A stretch of 50,673 bases of DNA from an uncultured Bacteroidota bacterium (GTDB taxonomy: Bacteria > Bacteroidota > Bacteroidia > Chitinophagales > Chitinophagaceae): assembly GCA_903881585.1 (NCBI GenBank), contig CAIRTW010000217.1, forward strand, positions 1 to 50,673. Reading direction: 5' to 3'. The position numbers and the translations under genes are program-made. Positions 1-8,136 of this stretch are shown in pieces. The notes below the pieces were generated by a model, which saw nothing but the letters and a program-made list of their open reading frames with translations, did not search any database and was not told the origin of the DNA. Position 1 is the stretch's first letter. Each line of letters starts with the position of its first letter.

Positions 1-389
1 GATTTGATGAGTTAAAAAAAATATTAGTTGCAGATGCAACCATTATTTCGGGTTTTCATCTGACATGCTCAAATTTGAAATTGTGGTGACCTCTGTGTGC
101 TTATAATAGATGGTTTTATGCGTAGAATATTACATGACCAATGTGATAAATTACTTTTCGAAGATGTAGAAATGAGCAAGTAGAAAGATGGGGGTCAATG
201 GGCAGATTTTATTTTCTCATTTCTACATCTTTGTTAAAAGACATAGTCCTTTTTGGGAACCATAAAATACTATGGAAATTCTTGTGATTGTCCAAAAAGT
301 ACAATTTTGGATATGAGCGCAGATGTAGTTTTGTTTTTCATACTGCCTCACGTTCTAAAATGATATTTTTTAGCAAAAAACAATTTTAT
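1..389. other. noncoding left edge with an inverted repeat
   Basis: No gene can be supported before the NHL protein. A 28-codon open stretch (3-89, ending in TGA) could be the tail of a gene cut by the window edge, but nothing in it is recognisable. The only structure is the inverted repeat at 161-231, listed separately. Confidence 0.4.
161..231. repeat. perfect 16-bp inverted repeat
   Basis: AAGATGTAGAAATGAG (161-176) is repeated in perfect inverted form at 216-231, with 39 bases between. RNA from either strand could fold into a long stem. There is no clean T-run directly after the right arm (it continues ttgttaaa), so it is not a textbook terminator. It resembles other long-arm inverted repeats in this window (11043-11159, 23909-24008, 46156-46219). 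Confidence 0.75.
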
Positions 390-1739
390 ATGAGAAAGAC
401 TTATTTTATCTCGTTATTGATCCTTTGCCTGGCAAACCAAATTGTTCATGGCCAAACTATAACAACAATTGCGGGCAATGGCACAGCGGCATATCTTGGA
501 GACGGCGGCCCTGCGATTAGCGCACAGGTGCAGGTCCCGGCGAGAATTTGTACAGACACCTTTGGAAACATCTATTTTCTTGATCTTTTGAACAGTGCAG
601 TCAGAAAAATAGATGTAACGGGAAACATTAACACTATTGCCGGATCTGCAACAAACGGCTATTTCGGAGATGGTGGTGCGGCAGTAGATGCGCTGCTGAA
701 TTATCCTTTTGGAATTGCTTCAGATCTGACAGGTAATATTTATATAGCTGACCAGTTAAACCAAAGAATCCGAAAAATAGATGCTGGTTCCGGATTGATC
801 AGCACTGTTGCCGGAAATGGTATTCCCGGTTTTTCCGGTGATGACAGCCTTGCCACTAATGCCAAATTAAAGATGCCCGCTTCTGTTGCGCTGGATGATT
901 CGGGCAACATTTATATAGCCGACCAATATAACAACAGGGTCCGAAAAATAAGTATTTCAGGTAATATTATTACGACCATAGCGGGTACAGGTATTGCAGG
1001 CGCTTTGGGAGACGGAAGCCTGGCTGTAAATGCGCAAATAGACTCTCCAATTAGTGTTGCCGTTGACCATTCCTATAATGTTTACATTGCAGATTATAAA
1101 AATGCTAAAGTCAGGAAAATTGATGCGGTAACAAAGAACATCTCGACTTTTGCAGGAACAGGAGTTTACGGTTATTCAGGAGATAATGGTTTGGCGGCTA
1201 ATGCGCAGTTGAAGTTGCCCGCTGATTTGCAGACTGATGTTCTGGGTAATCTTTATATTGCTGATGAAGATGCAAGCGTGATACGTAAGATTAATTTGTC
1301 TAATGATACAATCACAACGATTGCCGGAACCGGAGTTGGCGGATATAATGGAGATGGCATACCTGCAACTAGCGCTAAAATAAACTATCCTATCGGCGCT
1401 TGTACAAACTATTTGGGCAACATTGTTTACATCAGCGATAAGGTCAATAGTAGAATCAGGAAAGTTAGCAGTGGTAGTACGTCCATTAAAAGTATATCGG
1501 GGGTTGATTTCCGTATTTCTCCCAATCCGTCGAATGGTATTTTTGAAATAAGTCCAACCAGTAGTTTTGACCAGTATACGGTCACTGTACTTAACACTGT
1601 CGGTCAAAAAGTATTTCAAAAGACTATCCGCAATTATCCGGCACAAGTTGATCTTTATGACGATCCGGTTGGCATTTATTTTATCTTTTTACAATCAGAA
1701 AATGAAAGCAGGGTGCATGAAATTGTGGTAAATAGATAA
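390..1739 (+). CDS. secreted NHL-repeat protein with T9SS sorting domain
   Basis: A 449-residue secreted protein. I start it at ATG 390 because the next residues (MRKTYFISLLILCLANQIVHG, first 20 shown as MRKTYFISLLILCLANQIVH) form a signal peptide; the frame is open upstream to 288 but that extension is not signal-like. Six repeats of about 56 residues follow, each of the form TIAGxGxxGYxGDGGxA...P..IA.D..GNIYIAD..N.RIRKI. This is the NHL beta-propeller signature, and six blades would close one propeller. The last 75 or so residues start with RISPNPSNGIFEIS and end in a hydrophobic strand, the Por secretion (T9SS type A) sorting domain. The protein is probably exported and anchored at, or released from, the cell surface. 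NHL propellers commonly bind proteins or carbohydrates; no catalytic residues are evident and the ligand is unknown. Confidence 0.88.
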   Translation: MRKTYFISLLILCLANQIVHGQTITTIAGNGTAAYLGDGGPAISAQVQVPARICTDTFGNIYFLDLLNSAVRKIDVTGNINTIAGSATNGYFGDGGAAVDALLNYPFGIASDLTGNIYIADQLNQRIRKIDAGSGLISTVAGNGIPGFSGDDSLATNAKLKMPASVALDDSGNIYIADQYNNRVRKISISGNIITTIAGTGIAGALGDGSLAVNAQIDSPISVAVDHSYNVYIADYKNAKVRKIDAVTKNISTFAGTGVYGYSGDNGLAANAQLKLPADLQTDVLGNLYIADEDASVIRKINLSNDTITTIAGTGVGGYNGDGIPATSAKINYPIGACTNYLGNIVYISDKVNSRIRKVSSGSTSIKSISGVDFRISPNPSNGIFEISPTSSFDQYTVTVLNTVGQKVFQKTIRNYPAQVDLYDDPVGIYFIFLQSENESRVHEIVVNR

Positions 1740-2444
1740 ATTAACCCGGCAAACCACATTACTTATAGTTTTTTAATGTTCCGCTCTAGCCAAGCACCCG
1801 CAGTTGGGCGTTGCCTACGCATACCTTTGCTGTGGCCAATCTCTGATGGGCGGGTACTCCACCGGGCGGCAATCCAAATTCGGAGATCGAAGTAGTGAAG
1901 CAAATATTCCGTTACCAGAGCTTCCTGTGAATCGCCATTCATCATACCCTCAAAATCAAGCCACTACCTCAAAAGAAATTTACATCATATCCCGCCTGCG
2001 GCACATGATGTAGCGAAAACCGTACGATCATAAAACATCAATTTTTCCATATCGTTTTTCGTCACGACCTTTATGCCAAAAAAGGAAAAATAAGCACTTA
2101 TACCATTTGGGCAGCTATTTTTGGTTTTTTGCGAAAGGCCTTAGGCGCCTTTAAAGCCTAACACCGGACACGCTTTACCTTTGCGACTCTACGCCTTTGC
2201 GAGACCCTTTTTGACGCGCTCAGGTGTCTAATCGGTATTAAAGCCACACACCCTTAGAGCCTTTGCAGACAAAACAGGATTACCCAGCGACTGCGAACTG
2301 GAATGGGGCACGATTGGGGCATGATTGGGTAATAATGAAAATGCAGAATATTTATAATAATATCTCGATTAAAAAAAAGTGCCCTCCCCGATTTGCAATC
2401 GGTATTCAATGACCTGAAGCTAAGCGGTTACTATGAGGCTTGTC
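1740..2444. other. 705-base noncoding gap
   Basis: Short overlapping ORFs on both strands (1763-2013) show no family features and no start signals, and I treat them as chance. The stretch 2160-2270 is made of 'cctttgcg'-type words common in Bacteroidota intergenic DNA. An 8-bp inverted repeat (1981-1988 with 2005-2012) and a palindrome at 2388-2402 are the only structures I see. Confidence 0.5.
2388..2402. repeat. GATTTGCAATC palindrome
   Basis: CCGATT-TGC-AATCGG is a perfect 6-bp stem with a TGC loop. Two related palindromes with the same core occur at 32315-32362, so this is a dispersed short palindrome family. Confidence 0.6.
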
Positions 2445-2810
2445 TCACCAAAGTCCACCGGCATAAGCCACAAACAGGGCCATAAGCAAAAATACCGAAT
2501 TGATAATTGCATGCTGGAATTCCTTACGCCTGATATGCGTGTATATGGCGCCTGTCATTATCAAAGCAATACAGGCCGCACCCGTAAAAGTAAGGTATCG
2601 TCCATGTCCTAATAACCTGGGCACTATAACGAGCAGCCCGCTGATAAGTTCTGCCCCGGCTATTGTTTTAATGATGCCCGCGCCAAAATCTTCGGCCCAG
2701 GTACCACCGCTGGCTATAACCTTCTCTTTGGACTGAAAAAATTTAAAGCTGCCGGTAATTACAAAGATCAAGCCCAGCAAGCCCTGTACGATCCAAAGCG
2801 TTACTACCAT
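2445..2810 (-). CDS. DoxX-like integral membrane protein
   Basis: A 121-residue protein with four hydrophobic segments, roughly residues 5-22, 45-65, 72-90 and 100-118. The segment order, the glycine-rich first helix (VQGLLGLIFVITGSFKF) and the GAELISGLLV motif in helix 2 fit the DoxX-like family (DoxX_2). Such proteins sit in the inner membrane. Some relatives are linked to redox or sulfur metabolism, but the role of this branch is unknown. The start ATG at 2810 is the only sensible one. Neighbouring genes give no functional hint, so it is probably transcribed alone. Confidence 0.75.
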   Translation of the reverse strand: MVVTLWIVQGLLGLIFVITGSFKFFQSKEKVIASGGTWAEDFGAGIIKTIAGAELISGLLVIVPRLLGHGRYLTFTGAACIALIMTGAIYTHIRRKEFQHAIINSVFLLMALFVAYAGGLW

Positions 2811-2996
2811 GGTGTTTAAATTTTATTCATCAAATGTATAGAATATGTTTTGGAAAATGATACCTGCACTGGCATAGACCTCCTGCCCCGGTAAACATCT
2901 ACCGACAGCCATCGGTTTCAGATTGGTGAGTAGGACAACACAATATTACCTGAAAACACATTTTATGCGTCAGTAGGCACCAGCTGGAATATTGTT

Positions 2997-3542
2997 TTAC
3001 GACTTTCCGGGTACAGAAAATGCATATCCTTTTATATCAGAGGAGACCGATTTATTCAAAGGCTGATTGACAAAGAATATATATTCACCTTCTTCAAGCG
3101 GTCCGGTTGGGGTCATTACATAAACCCCATCAGCTACTTTTTTTAAATTCAATTTTACTGTTGGAATCTCCACGTCTTTTGTACCCCGCATCCCCATAGA
3201 CCAGAGGATGATCCTGCGTGAATTCTTTTCAGCATCAAAAACATATAATGTTACATAACTTTCAGGATCACTGCCGGGTTCCAGTTTGACAATAAAACTG
3301 CTTCCGTCCATGGGGCTAAATTTTATCGAAGACGATGGTCCGTCCGCTTTCATATATCCCTTAGAACCTGCTCCACCGTATTTGCCTTTCAGCGCATAAG
3401 AAAGCGTAGTGTATTCAAGGCTTTCGAGTGTGTTATTCTTGGTCAAAATCATCACTTTATTCTTAAATTCAGGGATTGCGGTTTGTGCATGAACGGAAAA
3501 TGATATACATGCGGCCAGAAATGTTTGCAGAATAATTTTCAT
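2997..3542 (-). CDS. exported protein of unknown function
   Basis: I place the start at position 3542, giving 181 residues that begin with a signal peptide (MKIILQTFLAACISFSVHA). The open frame continues 45 codons upstream to 3677, but that would bury the signal peptide and overlap the upstream region of the divergent lipoprotein gene. The mature part is rich in beta-strand patterns and ends in a segment (VMTPTGPLEEGEYIFFVNQP) seen in exported Bacteroidota proteins of unknown role. I recognise no domain with confidence. It is probably periplasmic, or outer-membrane associated on the periplasmic side. It is divergent from the next gene. Confidence 0.65.
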   Translation of the reverse strand: MKIILQTFLAACISFSVHAQTAIPEFKNKVMILTKNNTLESLEYTTLSYALKGKYGGAGSKGYMKADGPSSSIKFSPMDGSSFIVKLEPGSDPESYVTLYVFDAEKNSRRIILWSMGMRGTKDVEIPTVKLNLKKVADGVYVMTPTGPLEEGEYIFFVNQPLNKSVSSDIKGYAFSVPGKS

Positions 3543-3768
3543 ATCTTCAATTTGTTGCAAAATATGTGAAAAAACGAGGACAGCAAAAAAAATCAAACTT
3601 GCAAGAACAACCACAAGCGCAAATCTGTGCCATACCATGCGCGGCTGGCTATATACTGATAGAACGGAACAAAACAAAGTTGAAATTAAAAATCTTCGGA
3701 TAATAATTTATCATTATTTCCGTTTACTTTATCTTTATCCCATTCTTAACCAAAAAACTAAAATAGAA

Positions 3769-4491
3769 ATGAAAAAAATCCTTTCCCTTGCTATGGTCTT
3801 TATGATCATACTCGTGTCGTGCAAAAAGAACGGTACAACGAACAACATTACCATTGTAAACACCAATGGCATTCCGGCCTTTATAGTCACCGGACTGGGA
3901 AATATAACGATGATAAATAACACTACTTCCTACTCGTATATACCTATAACCGTACAATATGAAGACTCGGCACAGGAGATGGTAAGTCTTTCGTTATCGG
4001 GCCTACCGGCGGGCGTAGTGATGGACACCACCTGGCAGTCGAGCGGCTATCCCACTTTTAGCACTAACATTATGATATACGATACCACCGCAGCCGGCGC
4101 AACCCCTGGAACCTACACCCTCACGCTCAACGTGACAAGCCCAAACAGGGGAACAAAAGCATTTACTTTTACACTGACAATAAAAAACCCTCCGCCATGT
4201 ACACCAAGCGTGGTAAGGAACTATGTGAATTGTCAAAACTGCTCATCAGGTGGTTATTATGCAGACAGTGTTTATGCTGATGCTACGGTGGAAAACAAAG
4301 TATGGTTTACAAACATTGACAATACGCACCACCTTGTTTATGGAATGCTGTCTTGTTATACAGGTGTAGTAACCATTCCTGCCCAAACAGTAAGTGGTGT
4401 CACTTATAGCGGATCAGGTAATTTCTACAGTTATTATATGAACATCAGCTTGCTTATCAATTCGGTTAGCTGCTACACTTATATTGAGTAA
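3769..4491 (+). CDS. lipoprotein of unknown function
   Basis: A 240-residue protein from ATG 3769, chosen because it opens with a lipoprotein signal (MKKILSLAMVFMIILVSCKK) whose lipobox cysteine is near residue 18; the frame is open upstream to 3637 without a signal. Residues about 30-140 look like an Ig-like or cadherin-like beta domain (LSLSGLPAGVVMD, GTYTLTLNVTSPNRGT). The C-terminal half is rich in Cys, Tyr and Ser (VNCQNCSSGGYY) and may carry disulfides. A possible -7 box (TAtcTTTA, 3730-3737) lies 31 bases before the start, and a strong terminator (4523-4556) follows the stop, so it is probably a single-gene unit. Confidence 0.7.
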   Translation: MKKILSLAMVFMIILVSCKKNGTTNNITIVNTNGIPAFIVTGLGNITMINNTTSYSYIPITVQYEDSAQEMVSLSLSGLPAGVVMDTTWQSSGYPTFSTNIMIYDTTAAGATPGTYTLTLNVTSPNRGTKAFTFTLTIKNPPPCTPSVVRNYVNCQNCSSGGYYADSVYADATVENKVWFTNIDNTHHLVYGMLSCYTGVVTIPAQTVSGVTYSGSGNFYSYYMNISLLINSVSCYTYIE

Positions 4492-4522
4492 CCGGCTTAT
4501 AATATTATTTACTAGTTAGTCC

Positions 4523-4556
4523 GCCCGGTATAGTACAGCTATGCCGGGCTTTTTCT
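4523..4556 (+). terminator. intrinsic terminator after the lipoprotein gene
   Basis: GCCCGGTATAG (4523-4533) pairs with CTATGCCGGGC (4539-4549) over 11 bp with one G-T pair and a 5-base loop, followed by TTTTTCTTT. This is a textbook rho-independent terminator 32 bases after the stop codon. Confidence 0.9.
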
Positions 4557-4595
4557 TTATTTTATCACCGCTCACAAATAACAATCCGAATTTCT

Positions 4596-4603
4596 TAATT
4601 TTG
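4596..4603 (+). promoter_or_regulatory. -7 box of the toxin-antitoxin operon
   Basis: TAATTTTG matches the Bacteroidota -7 consensus TAnnTTTG exactly and ends 21 bases before ATG 4625. I see no clear TTG at the -33 position. It lies after the upstream terminator, so the operon probably starts here. Confidence 0.55.
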
Positions 4604-4624
4604 TACGGCATTCAGGATCCATTT

Positions 4625-4849
4625 ATGAAACAGCTAACGCTCAATATTAAGGACAATAAATACAAGTTTTTCAAGGAACTTGTAGATAGCATGGATTTCG
4701 TAAAAATAATCAGCGAAAAAGAGGAAAAAGAACGGAGGAAAAAAGAAGCCTTAGTAAAAAGTATCAAAGCTGGCTTAGATGAAGTAGAGCAAATTAAAAA
4801 AGGCAAATTAAAATCTATTCCTTTAAAAGACCTTCTTAATGAGCTTTAA
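4625..4849 (+). CDS. antitoxin of a RelE/ParE-type pair
   Basis: A 74-residue, charged protein beginning MKQLTLNIKDNKYKFFKEL and ending IPLKDLLNEL. The start at 4625 is chosen over 4541 because the upstream extension overlaps the terminator hairpin and is not protein-like. Residues about 1-25 form a strand-helix segment, and the rest is a Lys/Glu-rich helix that could wrap a toxin. It has the layout of small Bacteroidota antitoxins found before RelE/ParE toxins: same size, same position, and an 11-base overlap with the toxin gene. I see no obvious DNA-binding domain, so autoregulation cannot be read from the sequence. Confidence 0.75.
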   Translation: MKQLTLNIKDNKYKFFKELVDSMDFVKIISEKEEKERRKKEALVKSIKAGLDEVEQIKKGKLKSIPLKDLLNEL

Positions 4850-5165
4850 AACCGAAGCTACTCCTAACTTCGTAAGGGAGTTAAAGCCACTTGCCAGAAA
4901 ATACCCTTCTTTAAAGAAAGAGATAGCAGAACTGCAACAGCAACTCAGGGAAGATCCGGCAACTGGTATTTCATTAGGAAAGAATTGTTATAAGATAAGA
5001 TTGGGAATTGCTTCTAAAGGACGAGGTAAATCCGGTGGGGCGAGGATAATTACCTATGTTGTCATTAATGCAGAAACTGTTTTTCTTATATCGATCTACG
5101 ATAAGTCTGAACAAGGTGATATAGAAGAAAACGACTTACAAAATATTATTAAAAACTTACCATAA
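4839..5165 (+). CDS. type II toxin, RelE/ParE superfamily
   Basis: A 108-residue protein whose ATG lies inside the antitoxin gene (11-base overlap), which suggests translational coupling. It has the RelE/ParE layout: N-terminal helices (TPNFVRELKPLARKYPSLKK), a central segment (GKNCYKIRLGIASKGRGKSG), and C-terminal strands (ARIITYVVINAETVFLISIY) ending in YDKSEQGDIEE. The KIRL...SKGKGKSGGAR pattern is typical of a Bacteroidota subgroup annotated as RelE/ParE toxin. Whether it cuts mRNA (RelE-like) or poisons gyrase (ParE-like) cannot be told from sequence alone. Both genes look intact. Confidence 0.82.
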   Translation: MSFKTEATPNFVRELKPLARKYPSLKKEIAELQQQLREDPATGISLGKNCYKIRLGIASKGRGKSGGARIITYVVINAETVFLISIYDKSEQGDIEENDLQNIIKNLP

Positions 5166-5179
5166 ACGATACCAATTTC

Positions 5180-6334
5180 ATGGCTAATAAACAATACAAG
5201 CTCGATACGAAAATGATACATGCCGGTGTTCACCCAGACCCAACTACCGGGGCTATCATGACCCCGATATACCAGACCTCTACTTATGTGCAGGCGGGGC
5301 CGGGAGACCACAAGGGGTATGAGTATGCGCGCACGCAAAACCCTACGCGCGACGCGCTGCAGGCTTCACTGGCGGCTATCGAGAATGCTAAGTATGGCCT
5401 TTGCTTTGGTAGCGGCATGGCAGCTACTGATGCCGTAATAAAATTATTGAAGCCGGGTGACGAAGTGATCGTGTCTAACGATCTGTATGGCGGCACTTAC
5501 CGCATTATGACCAAGGTTTTTGCCGCTTATGGTGTTAAGTTTCACTTCATAGGTATGCAGGATGCGCAGTCTATTACGCAGCACATCAACAGCAATACCA
5601 AAATGATATGGATAGAAACACCTACCAACCCGCTGCTGAATGTGATAGATATAGAGGCTTGCGGTGCAATAGCTAAGAAACATAGCCTAATACTGGTGTG
5701 CGACAACACTTTCGCCTCTCCCTACCTGCAAAATCCAATGGACCTGGGTGCAACTATAGTATTGCACTCCGCTACCAAATATCTTGGCGGCCACAGCGAT
5801 GTGGTGCATGGCGCACTGGTGATGAACGATGCCGGCATGGAAGAACGCTTGCGTTTTATACAGAACAGCTGCGGAGCAGTGCCGGGCCCACAGGATTGCT
5901 GGCTGGTGCTCCGCGGAATAAAAACACTTCATGTGCGCATGCAGCGCCACTGTGAGAACGGTGAAAAAATAGCGCGCTACCTGAAATCACACCCCAAGGT
6001 GAAAAAGGTGCTTTGGGTGGGGTTTGAAGATCATCCCAATCATGATATTGCCAAGAAGCAGATGCGCGGTTTTGGCGGTATGATCTCATTTACGCTGAAA
6101 AATGACAGTATTGAGGAGGCAGTAAAAGTGCTGAAATCAACCAAATTGTTCGCGCTGGCAGAGTCGCTTGGCGGCGTGGAGTCACTGATAGGCCACCCGG
6201 CTACTATGACTCATGCATCAATTCCGCGCGAAGAGCGGCTGAAGAATGGGTTGGTTGATTCGCTGATAAGGCTAAGTGTGGGCATAGAAGACGCAGACGA
6301 CCTGATAGATGATCTGAAACATGCAATAGGATAA
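5180..6334 (+). CDS. cystathionine gamma-synthase/beta-lyase family enzyme
   Basis: A 384-residue, full-length member of the Cys/Met metabolism PLP-dependent enzymes. The PLP lysine is Lys200 in HSATKYLGGHSD. Other family marks are YEYARTQNPTRDALQ (about 48-62), FGSGMAAT (about 76-83), ETPTNPLL (about 146-153), CDNTFASPY (about 174-182), and SLGGVESLIGHPATMTHAS near the C-terminus. Family members act in the cytoplasm on cystathionine, O-acyl-homoserine, homocysteine or methionine. The SLGGVES...HPATMTHAS region fits gamma-synthase, gamma-lyase and beta-lyase alike, so the exact reaction is left open. It starts 14 bases after the toxin gene and may be co-transcribed with it, though the functions are unrelated. 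Confidence 0.9.
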   Translation: MANKQYKLDTKMIHAGVHPDPTTGAIMTPIYQTSTYVQAGPGDHKGYEYARTQNPTRDALQASLAAIENAKYGLCFGSGMAATDAVIKLLKPGDEVIVSNDLYGGTYRIMTKVFAAYGVKFHFIGMQDAQSITQHINSNTKMIWIETPTNPLLNVIDIEACGAIAKKHSLILVCDNTFASPYLQNPMDLGATIVLHSATKYLGGHSDVVHGALVMNDAGMEERLRFIQNSCGAVPGPQDCWLVLRGIKTLHVRMQRHCENGEKIARYLKSHPKVKKVLWVGFEDHPNHDIAKKQMRGFGGMISFTLKNDSIEEAVKVLKSTKLFALAESLGGVESLIGHPATMTHASIPREERLKNGLVDSLIRLSVGIEDADDLIDDLKHAIG

Positions 6335-6352
6335 TATCCTTGTCCAGGCGAT

Positions 6353-6727
6353 CTATTGCAATGGCACCGGAGATGACGGCTTCTTTCCGGAAAGAATCAG
6401 TGTATGCAGTGACTCCATGATACGTTCAAGTTTTTTCACCAGGTCTTTATCAACGCCATATCCTGCTGCCTGGTCGCATAAATAGATCCAGTACCAGGTG
6501 TTGTGCGCTTTCCTGTCTGCTGCGTGCAGTTTTTCAAAGTATTGGATATTGCTCTCAGCGCTTTGAGCTTCCATGATGTAAGCGCCGATAGCTGTGCCGT
6601 TCTTTAATACCTGGTTGGCGATAACGTGTTTACTATTCGCTTCCAGCTGTTCTGCATATCTAATGACCATCAGTGAAAATTCTATCGAAAGTTGAATAAT
6701 GGGAGTTTTTGAATGGTCATTCTGCAT
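6353..6727 (-). CDS. four helix bundle protein (23S rRNA intervening-sequence type)
   Basis: A 124-residue, mostly helical protein. I prefer the start at 6727 (MQNDHSKTPIIQLSIEFSL) because family members begin close to this helix; an in-frame ATG at 6763 would add 12 residues. The core NGTAIGAYIMEAQSAES followed by YFEKLHAADRKAHNTWYW matches the S23/four-helix-bundle family (S.SIGANI.EA, then KL.IA.KEA.ET.YW). These small cytoplasmic proteins are common in Bacteroidota, sometimes encoded inside rRNA intervening sequences; their function is unknown. The gene is convergent with the PLP enzyme, 18 bases away. Confidence 0.85.
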   Translation of the reverse strand: MQNDHSKTPIIQLSIEFSLMVIRYAEQLEANSKHVIANQVLKNGTAIGAYIMEAQSAESNIQYFEKLHAADRKAHNTWYWIYLCDQAAGYGVDKDLVKKLERIMESLHTLILSGKKPSSPVPLQ

Positions 6728-6933
6728 GTACAGGCCGTTTTGTTGTTCCAAATGTAACGACATTACACAAGATGGTGAAATAAATGCGCTTTGCTGCGAA
6801 CCCTTATTTTTTCAGGTGGTCCATATAAATCATTATAGGCATTCGCTTTATATATTAAACCCTTATTAAACAATAGATTGGCGGCATTTTAATTCCACTT
6901 TAAATAGTATTTTTACGGTTCAATCCCCTTTTT

Positions 6934-7932
6934 GTGAAAGCGATAATTCCAGTTGCAGGCGCCGGTACCAAGTTGCGCCCGCTTACATACACCCAGCCAA
7001 AGGCATTGATCCCTATTGCAGGGAAAACCATCCTTGGCGTTATAGTAGATCAGCTGTTAGATGCCGGAGTTACTGAATTTGTTTTTGTTATCGGCTACCT
7101 GGGCGAAAAAATTCAACGGTATATTGACAAGACCTACCCGCAGCTGAAACATACCTTCGTAACGCAAAACGACCGGCGGGGAACCGGGCACGCTATATGG
7201 CTGACCAAGGACTTTGTGAACTCAGATGAAGTGATGATAGTGCTGGGTGATACTGTTTGCGATTACAATGTGAAAGACATTCTCAATAGCAGTATATCCC
7301 AGATAGGGGTGCGTAAGGTGGACGATCCCCGTAGCTTCGGTGTGGCTGAGCTTAATGATAAAGACATAGTGACCCGTATGGTGGAAAAGCCGCTGATACC
7401 AAAGTCGAATATGGCGATGGTGGGCATCTATTATATAAAAGAGACAGCTGCCATGTATGCTGCTCTTGAAAAACACCTGCACAATACCGCGGATGAAAAT
7501 GGAGAGTATCATCTCACCAATGCCCTTCAGCATATGATAGAAGGCGGCATTACTTTTCATGCCTTCCGTGTCAATAATTGGTTTGACTGCGGGAAGAAGG
7601 AAACGTTGCTGTCCACAAATGCAATCCTATTGAAGCAAATGGAAGATGGGCACCCGGATAAGGAGCCGCTGTCCTTCGACACAACCGTTATTATACCACC
7701 TGTAAATATAGCTGAGGGTTGCACTATCCGCCATTGCATCATAGGCCCTAATGTGACCATAGGGGAATACACCAAAATGGAATCGTCTATTGTTAAAGAC
7801 TCTATTATTGGTTCTTATGCTGAGTTGCAACAGGTAGTGCTGAACTCCTCGATCATAGGTAATGATGCCTACGTACGCGGCCTCAGCCAAAGCCTGAATA
7901 TAGGCGACAACACAGAGATAGACCTGGGATAA
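6934..7932 (+). CDS. sugar nucleotidyltransferase (glucose-1-phosphate thymidylyltransferase-like)
   Basis: A 332-residue protein starting at GTG 6934. Residues 1-230 are a nucleotidyltransferase domain: IIPVAGAGTKLRPLTYTQPK is the nucleotide-binding signature, with Lys in place of the usual Arg in GTRLRPLT, then VLGDTV for metal binding and VEKP for sugar-phosphate binding. Residues about 240-332 form hexapeptide repeats (VNIAEGCTIRHCIIGPNVTI), a left-handed beta-helix as in Glc-1-P thymidylyl- or Man-1-P guanylyltransferases with an acyltransferase-like tail. It would make a nucleotide sugar from a sugar 1-phosphate and NTP in the cytoplasm; base and sugar are not certain. A weak -7 box (TAttTTTA, 6908-6915) lies 18 bases upstream. 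It stands alone, not in a sugar cluster. Confidence 0.85.
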   Translation: MKAIIPVAGAGTKLRPLTYTQPKALIPIAGKTILGVIVDQLLDAGVTEFVFVIGYLGEKIQRYIDKTYPQLKHTFVTQNDRRGTGHAIWLTKDFVNSDEVMIVLGDTVCDYNVKDILNSSISQIGVRKVDDPRSFGVAELNDKDIVTRMVEKPLIPKSNMAMVGIYYIKETAAMYAALEKHLHNTADENGEYHLTNALQHMIEGGITFHAFRVNNWFDCGKKETLLSTNAILLKQMEDGHPDKEPLSFDTTVIIPPVNIAEGCTIRHCIIGPNVTIGEYTKMESSIVKDSIIGSYAELQQVVLNSSIIGNDAYVRGLSQSLNIGDNTEIDLG

Positions 7933-8027
7933 TGTCCTCGCCTTAAAGGAGAGTGGTGAGGCCGGATAAGGCTGCTACCGCTTACTTTCGCGCAAATAAT
8001 CGCAGTTATAATAGTTTTCAGAAAAAA

Positions 8028-8077
8028 TTATTACTCGCCGTAACTATGTTTTTTTTACCACTTACGGCGGATAATAA
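8028..8077. repeat. 50-base palindrome, copy A
   Basis: TTATTACTCGCCGTAA (8028-8043) and TTACGGCGGATAATAA (8062-8077) pair almost perfectly around an 18-base centre (CTATG, eight T, ACCAC). The centre and left arm are identical to copy C at 9580-9629 on the other side of the ATPase gene. Confidence 0.9.
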
Positions 8078-8079
8078 AA

Positions 8080-8129
8080 TTATTACTCGCCGTAAGTGGT
8101 ATATTTTTGCTAGTTTTGGCGGGTAATAA
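8080..8129. repeat. 50-base palindrome, copy B (inverted, degenerate)
   Basis: The left arm TTATTACTCGCCGTAA (8080-8095) is followed by an 18-base centre GTGGTATATTTTTGCTAG. That is close to the reverse complement of the centre of copies A and C (GTGGTAAAAAAAACATAG). The right arm TTTTGGCGGGTAATAA (8114-8129) has three changes. Copy B is therefore the same element in reverse orientation, two bases after copy A, making a head-to-head pair. Confidence 0.85.
8111..8118 (+). promoter_or_regulatory. possible -7 box inside palindrome copy B
   Basis: TAGTTTTG fits TAnnTTTG exactly and ends 18 bases before ATG 8137. In intact copies of the palindrome the matching bases read TAGTTACG, so the changes in copy B are what create the box. 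No -33 element is obvious. Confidence 0.4.
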
Positions 8130-8136
8130 TACTGTA

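Noticed and set aside
3..89. 28-codon open stretch at the left edge, possibly the end of a gene
   Set aside because: Too short and without any recognisable feature; open frames of this length are expected by chance.
1763..2013. Overlapping 60- and 69-codon ORFs on opposite strands
   Set aside because: No start signals, no protein-like composition, and they lie over each other.
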